Origin: DAITPV01 sp050692555
GTDB lineage: Bacteria > Actinomycetota > UBA4738 > CALAEC01
Direction of reading: 5' to 3'
DNA length: 14,073 nucleotides
NCBI GenBank assembly: GCA_050692555.1
Contig: JBOGVS010000053.1
Coordinates: 1 to 14,073, forward strand
The notes below the pieces were generated by a model that was not told where the DNA came from, ran no database searches, and worked only from the letters and a program-made list of their open reading frames with translations. Below, piece by piece: positions 6,182-11,928 of the stretch; position 1 is the stretch's first letter; every line of letters starts with the position of its first letter. The translations under genes were made by a program, and so were the position numbers.

Positions 6182-6838
6182 ATGGCCCTCCGTCTGGTCC
6201 TGGTGGCCCCGCCCGGTGGCGGCAAGAGCCGTCAGGCCCGGGCTCTGGCGGCCCGTCTCCGGGTCCTGCACATCTCCACCGGAGATGCGCTCCGGGACGA
6301 GGTTGCCGGCGCCACACCGCTGGGCCTGCGGGTACAGCGATTCCTGGAGGCGGGGGATCTGGTGCCGGACGAGCTGGTCACGGCGGTGCTGGCCGGTCGG
6401 CTCGAAGACAGCGCGGCGGCCGTCGGGTTCGTCCTCGACGGCTTCCCCAGGACCCACGGCCAGGCGCTTCTGCTCGACGGGATCCTGGGGGACCGGAAGG
6501 TCGAGCGGGTGGTCCTCCTCGTGGTGCCAGAAGAGGAGGTCGTCAGGCGGCTTGGAGGCCGGCGGGTGTGTCCCGCGGGACATCCGTACCACGTGGAGAG
6601 CGACCCCCCGGAGGTGGCGGACCGGTGCGACGTGGACGGTCTTCCGCTGCGGGCCCGCCCCGACGACCGGCCCGCGGTCATCGCCGAGCGACTTGTGGTG
6701 TATCGACGGGAGACCACTCCCATGCTGTCCGACTATCGGGACCGGTCCCTGCTGATCGAGGTGGACGGCCTCGGCAGCATCGAGGAGGTTCGGGACCGCA
6801 TCCTCCGGGCACTGAAGCCGGGCCGGCCGCCCGCGTGA
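6182..6838 (+). CDS. Adenylate kinase-like nucleoside monophosphate kinase
   Basis: The protein has 218 residues from ATG 6182, the usual size of a long (LID-containing) adenylate kinase. Visible elements are the P-loop APPGGGKS (9-16; typical enzymes have GPPGAGKG), the NMP-binding STGDALRDE (32-40), DGFPRT (86-91), a LID from about 126 to 162, and the C-terminal arginine-rich RLVVYRRETTP. The reaction would be ATP + AMP to 2 ADP. The LID zinc site is degenerate: C130, C149 and D152 are present, but the expected second cysteine position is G133, followed by H134. The enzyme may use His as a ligand or lack zinc. It is not in a ribosomal-protein operon, where the housekeeping adk usually lies, so it may be a paralogue with altered preference. 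An in-frame extension to 5957 runs antisense through the GerW gene and is rejected. Confidence 0.82.
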   Translation: MALRLVLVAPPGGGKSRQARALAARLRVLHISTGDALRDEVAGATPLGLRVQRFLEAGDLVPDELVTAVLAGRLEDSAAAVGFVLDGFPRTHGQALLLDGILGDRKVERVVLLVVPEEEVVRRLGGRRVCPAGHPYHVESDPPEVADRCDVDGLPLRARPDDRPAVIAERLVVYRRETTPMLSDYRDRSLLIEVDGLGSIEEVRDRILRALKPGRPPA

Positions 6839-6850
6839 GTGCCCGGTGCC

Positions 6851-7165
6851 CTATCCGCGCTTCCTGGCGCGGGAGGCTCCCCCGCCCGATCCACCCAGGA
6901 CTATCAACAGGCCGAGGACGTACCCGAAGTCGTACCAGTTCCCGTTGTTCGCTACCTCGTAGACGCTCACGTCGTTCGTGAAAAGGGAGATCACGAACGT
7001 GACGAGAATGATGATGCCGTGCCAAAGACCAAGCCAGAAGCCGGCCGGATCTTCCCCGGTTGCCGCGGCAGGATTTGGGCCTGCCGCACACGAAGTCAGA
7101 AGCAGCACGACCCCAAGCGCTGCCAGGAGAACGAGGTACGGGCGCGGCGAGTGGTTCCGGTTCAC
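6851..7165 (-). CDS. Small lipoprotein-like membrane protein
   Basis: The 104-residue protein starts at GTG 7165 (TTG at 7186 or 7225 are alternatives). An N-terminal hydrophobic segment (10-23) ends in a lipobox-like LTSC with C26, giving a lipoprotein signal. Residues 42-62 (GFWLGLWHGIIILVTFVISL) and about 79-92 are further hydrophobic segments. Between them lies NDVSVYEVANNGNWYDFGYV, and the protein ends in a Gly-rich, basic tail. From memory, small proteins with a WHG-membrane segment and a NNG-WYDFG motif recur in many bacteria as uncharacterised proteins, so it is probably conserved. No function can be assigned. It converges on the adenylate kinase gene with 12 bases between stops. No clear ribosome binding site is seen, so the start is uncertain. 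Confidence 0.72.
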   Translation of the reverse strand: MNRNHSPRPYLVLLAALGVVLLLTSCAAGPNPAAATGEDPAGFWLGLWHGIIILVTFVISLFTNDVSVYEVANNGNWYDFGYVLGLLIVLGGSGGGASRARKRG

Positions 7166-7227
7166 GGTGCGGGGCGCGTCGGTCAACGTGGCGCCATTCT
7201 CCCAGGCAGATCGACCGGCAGGCAATC

Positions 7228-7240
7228 CCCTCGTGGAGGG
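7228..7240 (-). terminator. Possible weak terminator of the sulfite-oxidase-like operon
   Basis: CCCTC-GTG-GAGGG forms a five-pair hairpin with a three-base loop about 35 bases beyond the stop of the beta-propeller gene. There is no U-run. The rest of 7166-7272 shows nothing else clear. Confidence 0.25.
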
Positions 7241-7272
7241 CTACCTTGGGTGCTGGGACGGGCCGGTCGCGC

Positions 7273-8172
7273 CTATGCGGTTCGCCTTGAGGCAAGAACC
7301 GCACGGATCGCCGGGAGCCCGGTGGCCGTCCGCTCCCAGGTTCGTCCCCCATCGTTCGACCTGTACACCTCGCCTTCGCCGGATCCCAGCACGACCTCGG
7401 CGCCGGAGGCCGCCAGGCATCCGCTATCGACGTTCGACGGGAACCACTCGGGGAGTCCCTCGGTGCACCGCTCGAACGGGCCCGAGGTGTCGAGCGGTCT
7501 CCGGTACACCGCGGCTCGGTCCGTGAAGGGGCCCGTCGATGCGCTGACCAGCACGTCCTCGCCGGCCACGGCCACCGCCCGGCAGTACCTGCCGTGAAGC
7601 CCGTCCGCGTCGGTCCGCCAAGTCTCCCCCTGGTCCCCGGAGATCGCCAGCCCGTAGGCGCAGGCAGCGAGGACCACGGCCGGGTCGTTCGGATGGGCCA
7701 GGACCTGGTGGACGTCGGATTCGACCTCGATCGTCGGTCCCCAACGCTCCTCGTCCGAGGAGCGAAGGATCCCCCCGACGTGCACGTTGGCGTACACGGT
7801 GCCGTCGGTGGAGCGCGACATCGATCGGGTGTCCGGGGGGCCTCCCCACGGGGTGAACCAGGTGTCTCGACCGGGAGCTTCGTCGAACCCGGGGACCGGC
7901 GTGAGACTCTCGCCTTCGAGGCGGAGGAGCCGGGCCTTGGAGGTCCCCACCAACACCTCGTCGTCGCCCCTGGTCAGCACGGACCGGCCGGTGAGGCCGT
8001 CGATGCCGGCGACGTCGTTCCACCCTCCGTCTGACTCTCGCACCAGCATCCGTCCGTCGGCGATGGCCCAGGGCTCCGAGAGCGCCACGACGTCCCGGCC
8101 CTCCAGCCCAGCGGCCGAGCCGTCCGGGCCCCGCAGGCCATCCGCGGTGGCCACCAGGATCGCCGGGCTCAC
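7273..8172 (-). CDS. Asp-box (BNR-like) beta-propeller protein
   Basis: The protein has 299 residues from GTG 8172, which overlaps the stop of the sulfite-oxidase-like gene (GTGA) and has a GGAGG just upstream. A longer reading to 8553 lies antiparallel-shifted within the neighbour and is rejected. Repeated blades are recognisable by Asp-box motifs of the S-x-D-x-G-x-T-W type: SGDQGETWRTDADGL (178-192), RSNDGGRTWERTATGL (271-286) and weaker copies around RSTDGTVYAN (120-129) and RSSDEERWG. Such repeats occur in sialidases, sortilin-like and photosystem-assembly propellers; no catalytic residue set for a sialidase is visible. No signal peptide is present, so it is probably cytosolic. Tight coupling to a molybdenum enzyme suggests a partner, assembly or scaffold role, which is inference. 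Confidence 0.75.
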   Translation of the reverse strand: MSPAILVATADGLRGPDGSAAGLEGRDVVALSEPWAIADGRMLVRESDGGWNDVAGIDGLTGRSVLTRGDDEVLVGTSKARLLRLEGESLTPVPGFDEAPGRDTWFTPWGGPPDTRSMSRSTDGTVYANVHVGGILRSSDEERWGPTIEVESDVHQVLAHPNDPAVVLAACAYGLAISGDQGETWRTDADGLHGRYCRAVAVAGEDVLVSASTGPFTDRAAVYRRPLDTSGPFERCTEGLPEWFPSNVDSGCLAASGAEVVLGSGEGEVYRSNDGGRTWERTATGLPAIRAVLASRRTA

Positions 8173-8768
8173 CTGCCCTCCTGCCAGGAGTACCGCTCCT
8201 CGGCCCAGGGCTCGGCGTTGTTGTGGTAGCCCCGCTCTTCCCAGAAGCCCCGGACGTCCCGGTCGGAGAACTTGAGTCCGACCGCCCACTTCACGCTCTT
8301 CCAGCCGTATCGTTTCGGAACCACCAGCCGCAGCGGTCCGCCGTGCTTCGGTTCCAGCGGCTCCCCGTTGTGGGCCCAGGCGAACAGGACGTCGTCGTCC
8401 ATCAGGACGTCCAGTGGCGTGTTGGCCATGTAGCCGGAAGGAGCGGATATCAGGCAGTGACTTGCCTCGGGGAGCGGCCGGACCCGGCCGGCGACCTCCC
8501 GGAACGGCGCACCCTCCCACTCGTTGTCCAGCTTGGACCAACCGGTGACGCAATGGAAGTCCGTGGTGATCTGCTCGGCCGGGAGTCCGCGGAACTCATC
8601 CCACGTCCACTCCATCTCTTCCTCCACCGCTCCGGAGGCCCGGAACCGCCAGGTCTGGGGATCGAACCGGGGGATGGTCTCGGCGTGGAGGACCGGCCAC
8701 CCGCGAGTGAGGTGCTGGCCGGGTGGGATCCGTTTGGCCTCGTCGGTGGCGGCCTTGGGCCGGAACAT
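8169..8768 (-). CDS. Sulfite oxidase-like molybdopterin oxidoreductase (cytosolic)
   Basis: This 199-residue protein matches the compact sulfite-oxidase-like family (YuiH type). The pterin/Mo region includes ITTDFHCVTGWSKLDNEWEG with the predicted molybdenum ligand C73, then APSGYMANTP, AWAHNGEPL, HGGPLRLVVPKRYGWKSVKW (arginine and lysine contacts to the cofactor) and GLKFSDRD, ending GFWEERGYHNN. No signal peptide or twin-arginine motif precedes it, so it should act in the cytoplasm, unlike its membrane-anchored relative across the divergent promoter. The C-terminal dimer domain of true sulfite oxidases is absent, as is normal for this subfamily. ATG 8768 shares a base with the preceding stop (TGATG) and has GGAGA eight bases upstream. 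It is the middle gene of a three-gene coupled operon. The substrate is not known for the subfamily. Confidence 0.88.
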   Translation of the reverse strand: MFRPKAATDEAKRIPPGQHLTRGWPVLHAETIPRFDPQTWRFRASGAVEEEMEWTWDEFRGLPAEQITTDFHCVTGWSKLDNEWEGAPFREVAGRVRPLPEASHCLISAPSGYMANTPLDVLMDDDVLFAWAHNGEPLEPKHGGPLRLVVPKRYGWKSVKWAVGLKFSDRDVRGFWEERGYHNNAEPWAEERYSWQEGR

Positions 8769-8995
8769 CAGGCGTTCTCCAGGTCCGACAGGCGGATCCT
8801 GACCTGTTCGGCCAACGCATCGCCTGCCTTCCGATCTTCGAGGGCCTCCGCGGCAGCCGCCGCGCGTTGGAGCTGGTCGCGTGCCTGGGCGCGGGCCGTG
8901 TCGCGATCGCGGTTGGGCGCGTACTTCACCAGGTCGTCAGCCCGGCGGATCATGTCCCACACGTCGCCCGGCCCGGCGGGGCGTTCGTTGGCCAT
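8768..8995 (-). CDS. Small helical protein of unknown function, first gene of the Mo-enzyme operon
   Basis: A 75-residue protein from ATG 8995 begins MANERPAGPGDVWDMIRRAD and is rich in Ala, Arg, Asp and Glu. Residues about 30-73 have a charged/alanine pattern that should form a long helix or helical hairpin. There are no cysteines and no membrane segment. I do not recognise a family. It starts 7 bases after a TATCCT -10 element and has no ribosome binding site, so it is probably translated from a leaderless mRNA. Its stop shares one base with the start of the sulfite-oxidase-like gene, so the two should be made together. A role as a small partner or chaperone of that enzyme is only a guess from the coupling. 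An antisense reading through the divergent gene extends this frame to 10084 and is not credible. Confidence 0.7.
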   Translation of the reverse strand: MANERPAGPGDVWDMIRRADDLVKYAPNRDRDTARAQARDQLQRAAAAAEALEDRKAGDALAEQVRIRLSDLENA

Positions 8996-9002
8996 GGACG
9001 CC

Positions 9003-9008
9003 AGGATA
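9003..9008 (-). promoter_or_regulatory. -10 element of the 75-aa/sulfite-oxidase-like operon
   Basis: TATCCT on the minus strand, seven bases before the ATG at 8995, predicts transcription starting at the start codon. No convincing -35 is seen at 17-18 bases. It is the same hexamer as the marR -10. Confidence 0.45.
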
Positions 9009-9040
9009 CGCTCGGGCCCGCGAAACGCGCTTCCGGGCAG

Positions 9041-9046
9041 TACGCT
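9041..9046 (+). promoter_or_regulatory. -10 element of the membrane molybdopterin oxidoreductase gene
   Basis: TACGCT lies six bases before ATG 9053, so the predicted start of transcription is the A of the start codon. No Shine-Dalgarno or clear -35 is present. It shares a 57-base intergenic region with the divergent operon. Confidence 0.45.
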
Positions 9047-9052
9047 CGATCC

Positions 9053-10060
9053 ATGGCCGGGCGCCGCACGAACCTGGCGCTCATGGTGCTCCTGGCCGCG
9101 GCCCTCTTGACCGGGGCCCTGGCGTACGGGATCGGCACGTCGTGGGCCCGGTGGGTGGTGCTGCTGCACGGAGTGGCCGGCCTGGCCCTGGTCCTCCTGG
9201 CGCCGTGGAAGTCGGTGATCGCTCGCCGGGGACTCCGCAGGCGCCGGCGGGGCTCGATGGTCTCGGTCGTGCTGGCCATTCTGGTCGCCGTGGCCGTGGT
9301 GTTCGGCATCCTCCACGCCTCTGGGATCGCCGTCGAGCTCGGGCCGGTCACCTCCATGCAGATCCACGTGGGCGCGGCCCTGGTCTCGGTGCCGTTTGCC
9401 GTGTGGCACGTAGTGGGAAGCCGGATCCGGCCTCGTCGGACCGACCTCAGCCGGCGGAACGTGTTGCGGGCGGGCACCCTCCTGGGCGGAGCGGGGCTGG
9501 CCTACGGAGCCGCGGAAGGCGTGGTGTGGCTGACCTCGCTCCCGGGAGCCGAGCGCCGGTTCACCGGCTCGTTCGAACGCGGATCCCACGATCCACCGGC
9601 CATGCCGGTCACCCAGTGGCTCAACGACGCGGTGCCGCAGATCGATACGGCGACCTGGAGGCTGACCGTGGCCACGCCGGAGGGGGAGCGGGCCTGGACG
9701 TACGAGGAGCTTGCATCCTATGGGGATCGGGTGCGGTCCACGATCGACTGCACGGGAGGGTGGTACGCCGAGCAGGACTGGGAGGGCGTGTGGCTCTCCC
9801 GCCTCCTGCCCGACCTCGCCGAGAGCCGAAGCGTCTCGGTGCGTTCGGTGACCGGGTACCCACGCCGGTTCCCGGCCCGCGACGTGACCGGGCTTCTGCT
9901 GGCCACCCGGGCAGAGGGCCGCCCCCTCGACCCCGGCCACGGGTTCCCCGTCCGCATCGTGGCTCCCGGCCGGCGGGGGTTCTGGTGGGTGAAGTGGGTC
10001 GACCGGGTGGAGCTCTCGGCCGCCCCGTGGTGGTGGCAGTGGCCGTTCCCGGTCACCTGA
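9053..10060 (+). CDS. Membrane-anchored molybdopterin-dependent oxidoreductase
   Basis: This is a 335-residue two-part protein. Residues 1-125 form about four membrane helices (9-29, 33-51, 68-89, 99-121) containing H40, H88, H105 and H119, positions that could hold b-type heme. An internal SRRNVLRAG (133-141) followed by a hydrophobic stretch resembles a twin-arginine signal for export of the following domain. Residues 165-335 are an oxidoreductase molybdopterin domain: predicted Mo ligand C233 in STIDCTGGWYAEQDWEG, then VTGYPRRFP, GHGFPVRIVAPGRRGFWWVK and VELSAAP. The enzyme should face outside the membrane and pass electrons to or from the quinone pool; direction and substrate are unknown. 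ATG 9053 is chosen because a -10 lies six bases upstream; a frame extension to 8723 lacks support. Heme binding is inference. It diverges from the second Mo enzyme's operon. Confidence 0.85.
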   Translation: MAGRRTNLALMVLLAAALLTGALAYGIGTSWARWVVLLHGVAGLALVLLAPWKSVIARRGLRRRRRGSMVSVVLAILVAVAVVFGILHASGIAVELGPVTSMQIHVGAALVSVPFAVWHVVGSRIRPRRTDLSRRNVLRAGTLLGGAGLAYGAAEGVVWLTSLPGAERRFTGSFERGSHDPPAMPVTQWLNDAVPQIDTATWRLTVATPEGERAWTYEELASYGDRVRSTIDCTGGWYAEQDWEGVWLSRLLPDLAESRSVSVRSVTGYPRRFPARDVTGLLLATRAEGRPLDPGHGFPVRIVAPGRRGFWWVKWVDRVELSAAPWWWQWPFPVT

Positions 10061-10079
10061 CCACCTGAGGTCCCCGCGA

Positions 10080-10085
10080 TACACT
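10080..10085 (+). promoter_or_regulatory. -10 element of the MFS transporter gene
   Basis: TACACT lies eight bases before GTG 10094 in the 33-base gap after the oxidoreductase gene. No ribosome binding site follows, so a leaderless transcript starting at or just before the GTG is likely. The gene could also be read through from upstream. Confidence 0.4.
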
Positions 10086-10093
10086 CGGCCGCC

Positions 10094-11254
10094 GTGTCCC
10101 GGGATCCCTCCGTCTCCCGCCCTCGACTGGTCACGCCGTCGTTCGTAGTGGTCGGGGTGGCCACGCTGGCCTACTTCCTGGGTGAGAGCGCGGTGTTCCC
10201 GGTCCTCCCGGTGTACGTGCGGGGACCGCTCGGCGGGGACGACGTGGCCGTTGGGCTCAGCGTGGGCGCATTCAGCGTCACCGCGCTCCTGATCCGGCCG
10301 TGGGCGGGACGGCTGGCCGACCGGCGGGGACGGCGGTTTCCGATGGTGCTGGGCTCGGCGATCTTTGCCGCCTCCGTAGCCGGATACCTCTTGGCGGACA
10401 CCGTGCCCCTGTTGGTGGTCATGCGGCTGCTGACGGGGGTCGGGGAAGCGTTCGTGTTCACCGGCGCGGCCAGCGCCATCGCCGACATGGCCCCGGACGA
10501 GCGGCGTGGCGAAGCCATCAGCTTCTTCTCATTGGCCCTGTGGACCGGGATCGCCATCGGGCCGTTGATCGGGGAGCTGGCCGTCCACAGCGGCGGGTTC
10601 TCGCTCGTGTGGCTGATCGCCGCGGGGTTCGGCCTGGTGTCCGGCGGCCTGGCCCTAGCCGTTCGGACCCCGTCGATAACCTCGGCCGAGGAGGACACCG
10701 TTCCCTCGCTGGTACACCGAAGGGCGCTGCTGCCGGGCACCACGCTGCTCCTGAGCATCTGGGGAGCCGCCGGCTTCTTCGCGTTCGTGCCGCTGTTCGC
10801 CCGCGACCTGGGGCTGGGGGGATCGAGGTTCGTGTTCATGCTGTTCTCCGGCACGATCGTGCTGATCCGGCTGTTCGGGGCCCGGATCCCCGATGTGTTC
10901 GGACCGGTACGGGTGGCCCGGTTCTCCCTGGCGGTGTCGGCTGCCGGGCTCGTGGCGATGGGCCTGTGGGGCACGGTCGTCGGCCTGTTCGTGGGCACCG
11001 CGGTGTTCGCGGTGGGCCAGGCCCTGGCGTTCCCGGCGTTGATGGCCCTGGCGTTGCAGGGGGCGCCACCTCGGGAGCGCGGCGCCGTGGTGGCCACGTT
11101 CACCGCGTTCGTGGACATCGGGTTCGGACTGGGACCCGCGGCCCTGGGGTTCGTGGCCAAGGCCGGCGGCTACGGAGCCACGTTCCTGGCGGGCTCGGTC
11201 GTGGCCCTGGTCGGCCTGGGACTGCTGCTGACCCGGTATCGCGGGCGGACCTGA
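10094..11254 (+). CDS. MFS transporter (12 membrane segments)
   Basis: A 386-residue major facilitator superfamily protein. Motif A, GRLADRRGRR, lies between helices 2 and 3, and a GIAIGPLIGEL segment in helix 5 resembles motif C of drug/H+ antiporters. The second half repeats the six-helix plan, with a loop around SITSAEEDTVPSLVHRRALL between halves. The length is normal. Efflux of a drug or metabolite is likeliest; the substrate cannot be told. It follows the molybdopterin oxidoreductase by 33 bases and its stop shares one base with the start of the next gene (TGATG), so these two are translationally coupled. GTG 10094 is the only start that keeps the whole N-terminus before helix 1. Confidence 0.9.
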   Translation: MSRDPSVSRPRLVTPSFVVVGVATLAYFLGESAVFPVLPVYVRGPLGGDDVAVGLSVGAFSVTALLIRPWAGRLADRRGRRFPMVLGSAIFAASVAGYLLADTVPLLVVMRLLTGVGEAFVFTGAASAIADMAPDERRGEAISFFSLALWTGIAIGPLIGELAVHSGGFSLVWLIAAGFGLVSGGLALAVRTPSITSAEEDTVPSLVHRRALLPGTTLLLSIWGAAGFFAFVPLFARDLGLGGSRFVFMLFSGTIVLIRLFGARIPDVFGPVRVARFSLAVSAAGLVAMGLWGTVVGLFVGTAVFAVGQALAFPALMALALQGAPPRERGAVVATFTAFVDIGFGLGPAALGFVAKAGGYGATFLAGSVVALVGLGLLLTRYRGRT

Positions 11255-11928
11255 TGCCCACCGGGCGGTACACGGTCATGGACGGGAAGGGAAACCCCAT
11301 GGGCACCGAGGAGTTCCGGTGCGCGCCGGGACCGGCGGGGTGGCGATACTTCTCCACGATCGAAACGAAGGTCCCCCAGCCCCATCGCGAGACCGTGGAC
11401 CTGGTGGTGGACGGGGAGTGGCGGTTCGTCCGGGTCCGGGTCGACACCGGTGACCACGACCTGGTTCTGGGAGCCGGAGCGCAGCGATGGATCGGGACCC
11501 GGGACGGCGAGCCGCTGGAGCTCGATCCGGCCGACGATGTCGACTACCTGTCCCCGGCGTTCAACGCGGCCACCGCCAACCGCCTTGGAGAGAGCGGGGG
11601 GTTCGGGGGGGTAGCTCGCCCGGATCAGTCCGGGGCTGACATCACCCGGCGAGCGGACCCCCTGAGGAACTGGGAGATCGAGGTGCTGTACGTGGAGCCG
11701 TTCACCCTGGAGCCGGTCCGGATGGGCCAGCGCTACGAGCTTGAAGGCCTGGAGGAAGTCGAAACTCCGGTAGGGCGATTCTCAGCGGTCCGGTGGACGT
11801 ACACGGCCCTGCCGAGTGGATGGAGCCGGCCGTTGTGGGTGGCCGGAGACGTGGTGGTGGCCTACGAGGACGTGTTCGAGCTGGTGGCGTACGACCCCGG
11901 GCCGCGGGGCCCGTTCCCCGCGGGCTGA
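11254..11928 (+). CDS. Conserved-looking protein of unknown function, coupled to MFS gene
   Basis: A 224-residue protein from ATG 11254. I do not recognise it with confidence. It lacks a signal peptide, membrane segments and cysteine clusters, and is rich in short beta-type stretches (GRYTVMDGKGNPMGTEEF, ETVDLVVDGEWRFVRVRV, YVEPFTLEPVRMGQRYELEG). The C-terminal part, with VETPVGRFSAVRWTYT and VVVAYEDVFELVAY, recalls proteins with a DUF3108/lipoprotein-like beta-barrel, where a similar 'VxTPxGxFxAxR' phrase occurs. That would suggest a lipocalin-like ligand-binding fold, with low certainty. It is coupled to the MFS gene by a TGATG overlap. Its last 67 bases overlap the 3' end of the molybdate transporter gene on the other strand, and its Gly/Pro-rich end (GPRGPFPAG) lies there. 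Confidence 0.75.
   Translation: MPTGRYTVMDGKGNPMGTEEFRCAPGPAGWRYFSTIETKVPQPHRETVDLVVDGEWRFVRVRVDTGDHDLVLGAGAQRWIGTRDGEPLELDPADDVDYLSPAFNAATANRLGESGGFGGVARPDQSGADITRRADPLRNWEIEVLYVEPFTLEPVRMGQRYELEGLEEVETPVGRFSAVRWTYTALPSGWSRPLWVAGDVVVAYEDVFELVAYDPGPRGPFPAG

Noticed and set aside
5755..6981. 408-residue plus-strand ORF across GerW and adenylate kinase genes
   Set aside because: Out-of-frame reading of two recognised genes; Gly/Arg/Pro-rich.
7166..7200. TTGACC as a -35 box for the small lipoprotein gene
   Set aside because: No -10 element lies at a suitable distance before the candidate starts.
8768..10084. Reading the 75-aa gene as a 438-residue protein
   Set aside because: The extension is antisense to the membrane molybdopterin oxidoreductase, and ATG 8995 has its own -10 element.
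10300..11253. N-terminal extension of the 224-aa protein through the MFS gene (ORF to 542 residues)
   Set aside because: The extension is an out-of-frame reading of the MFS gene. ATG 11254 in the TGATG overlap is the natural start.
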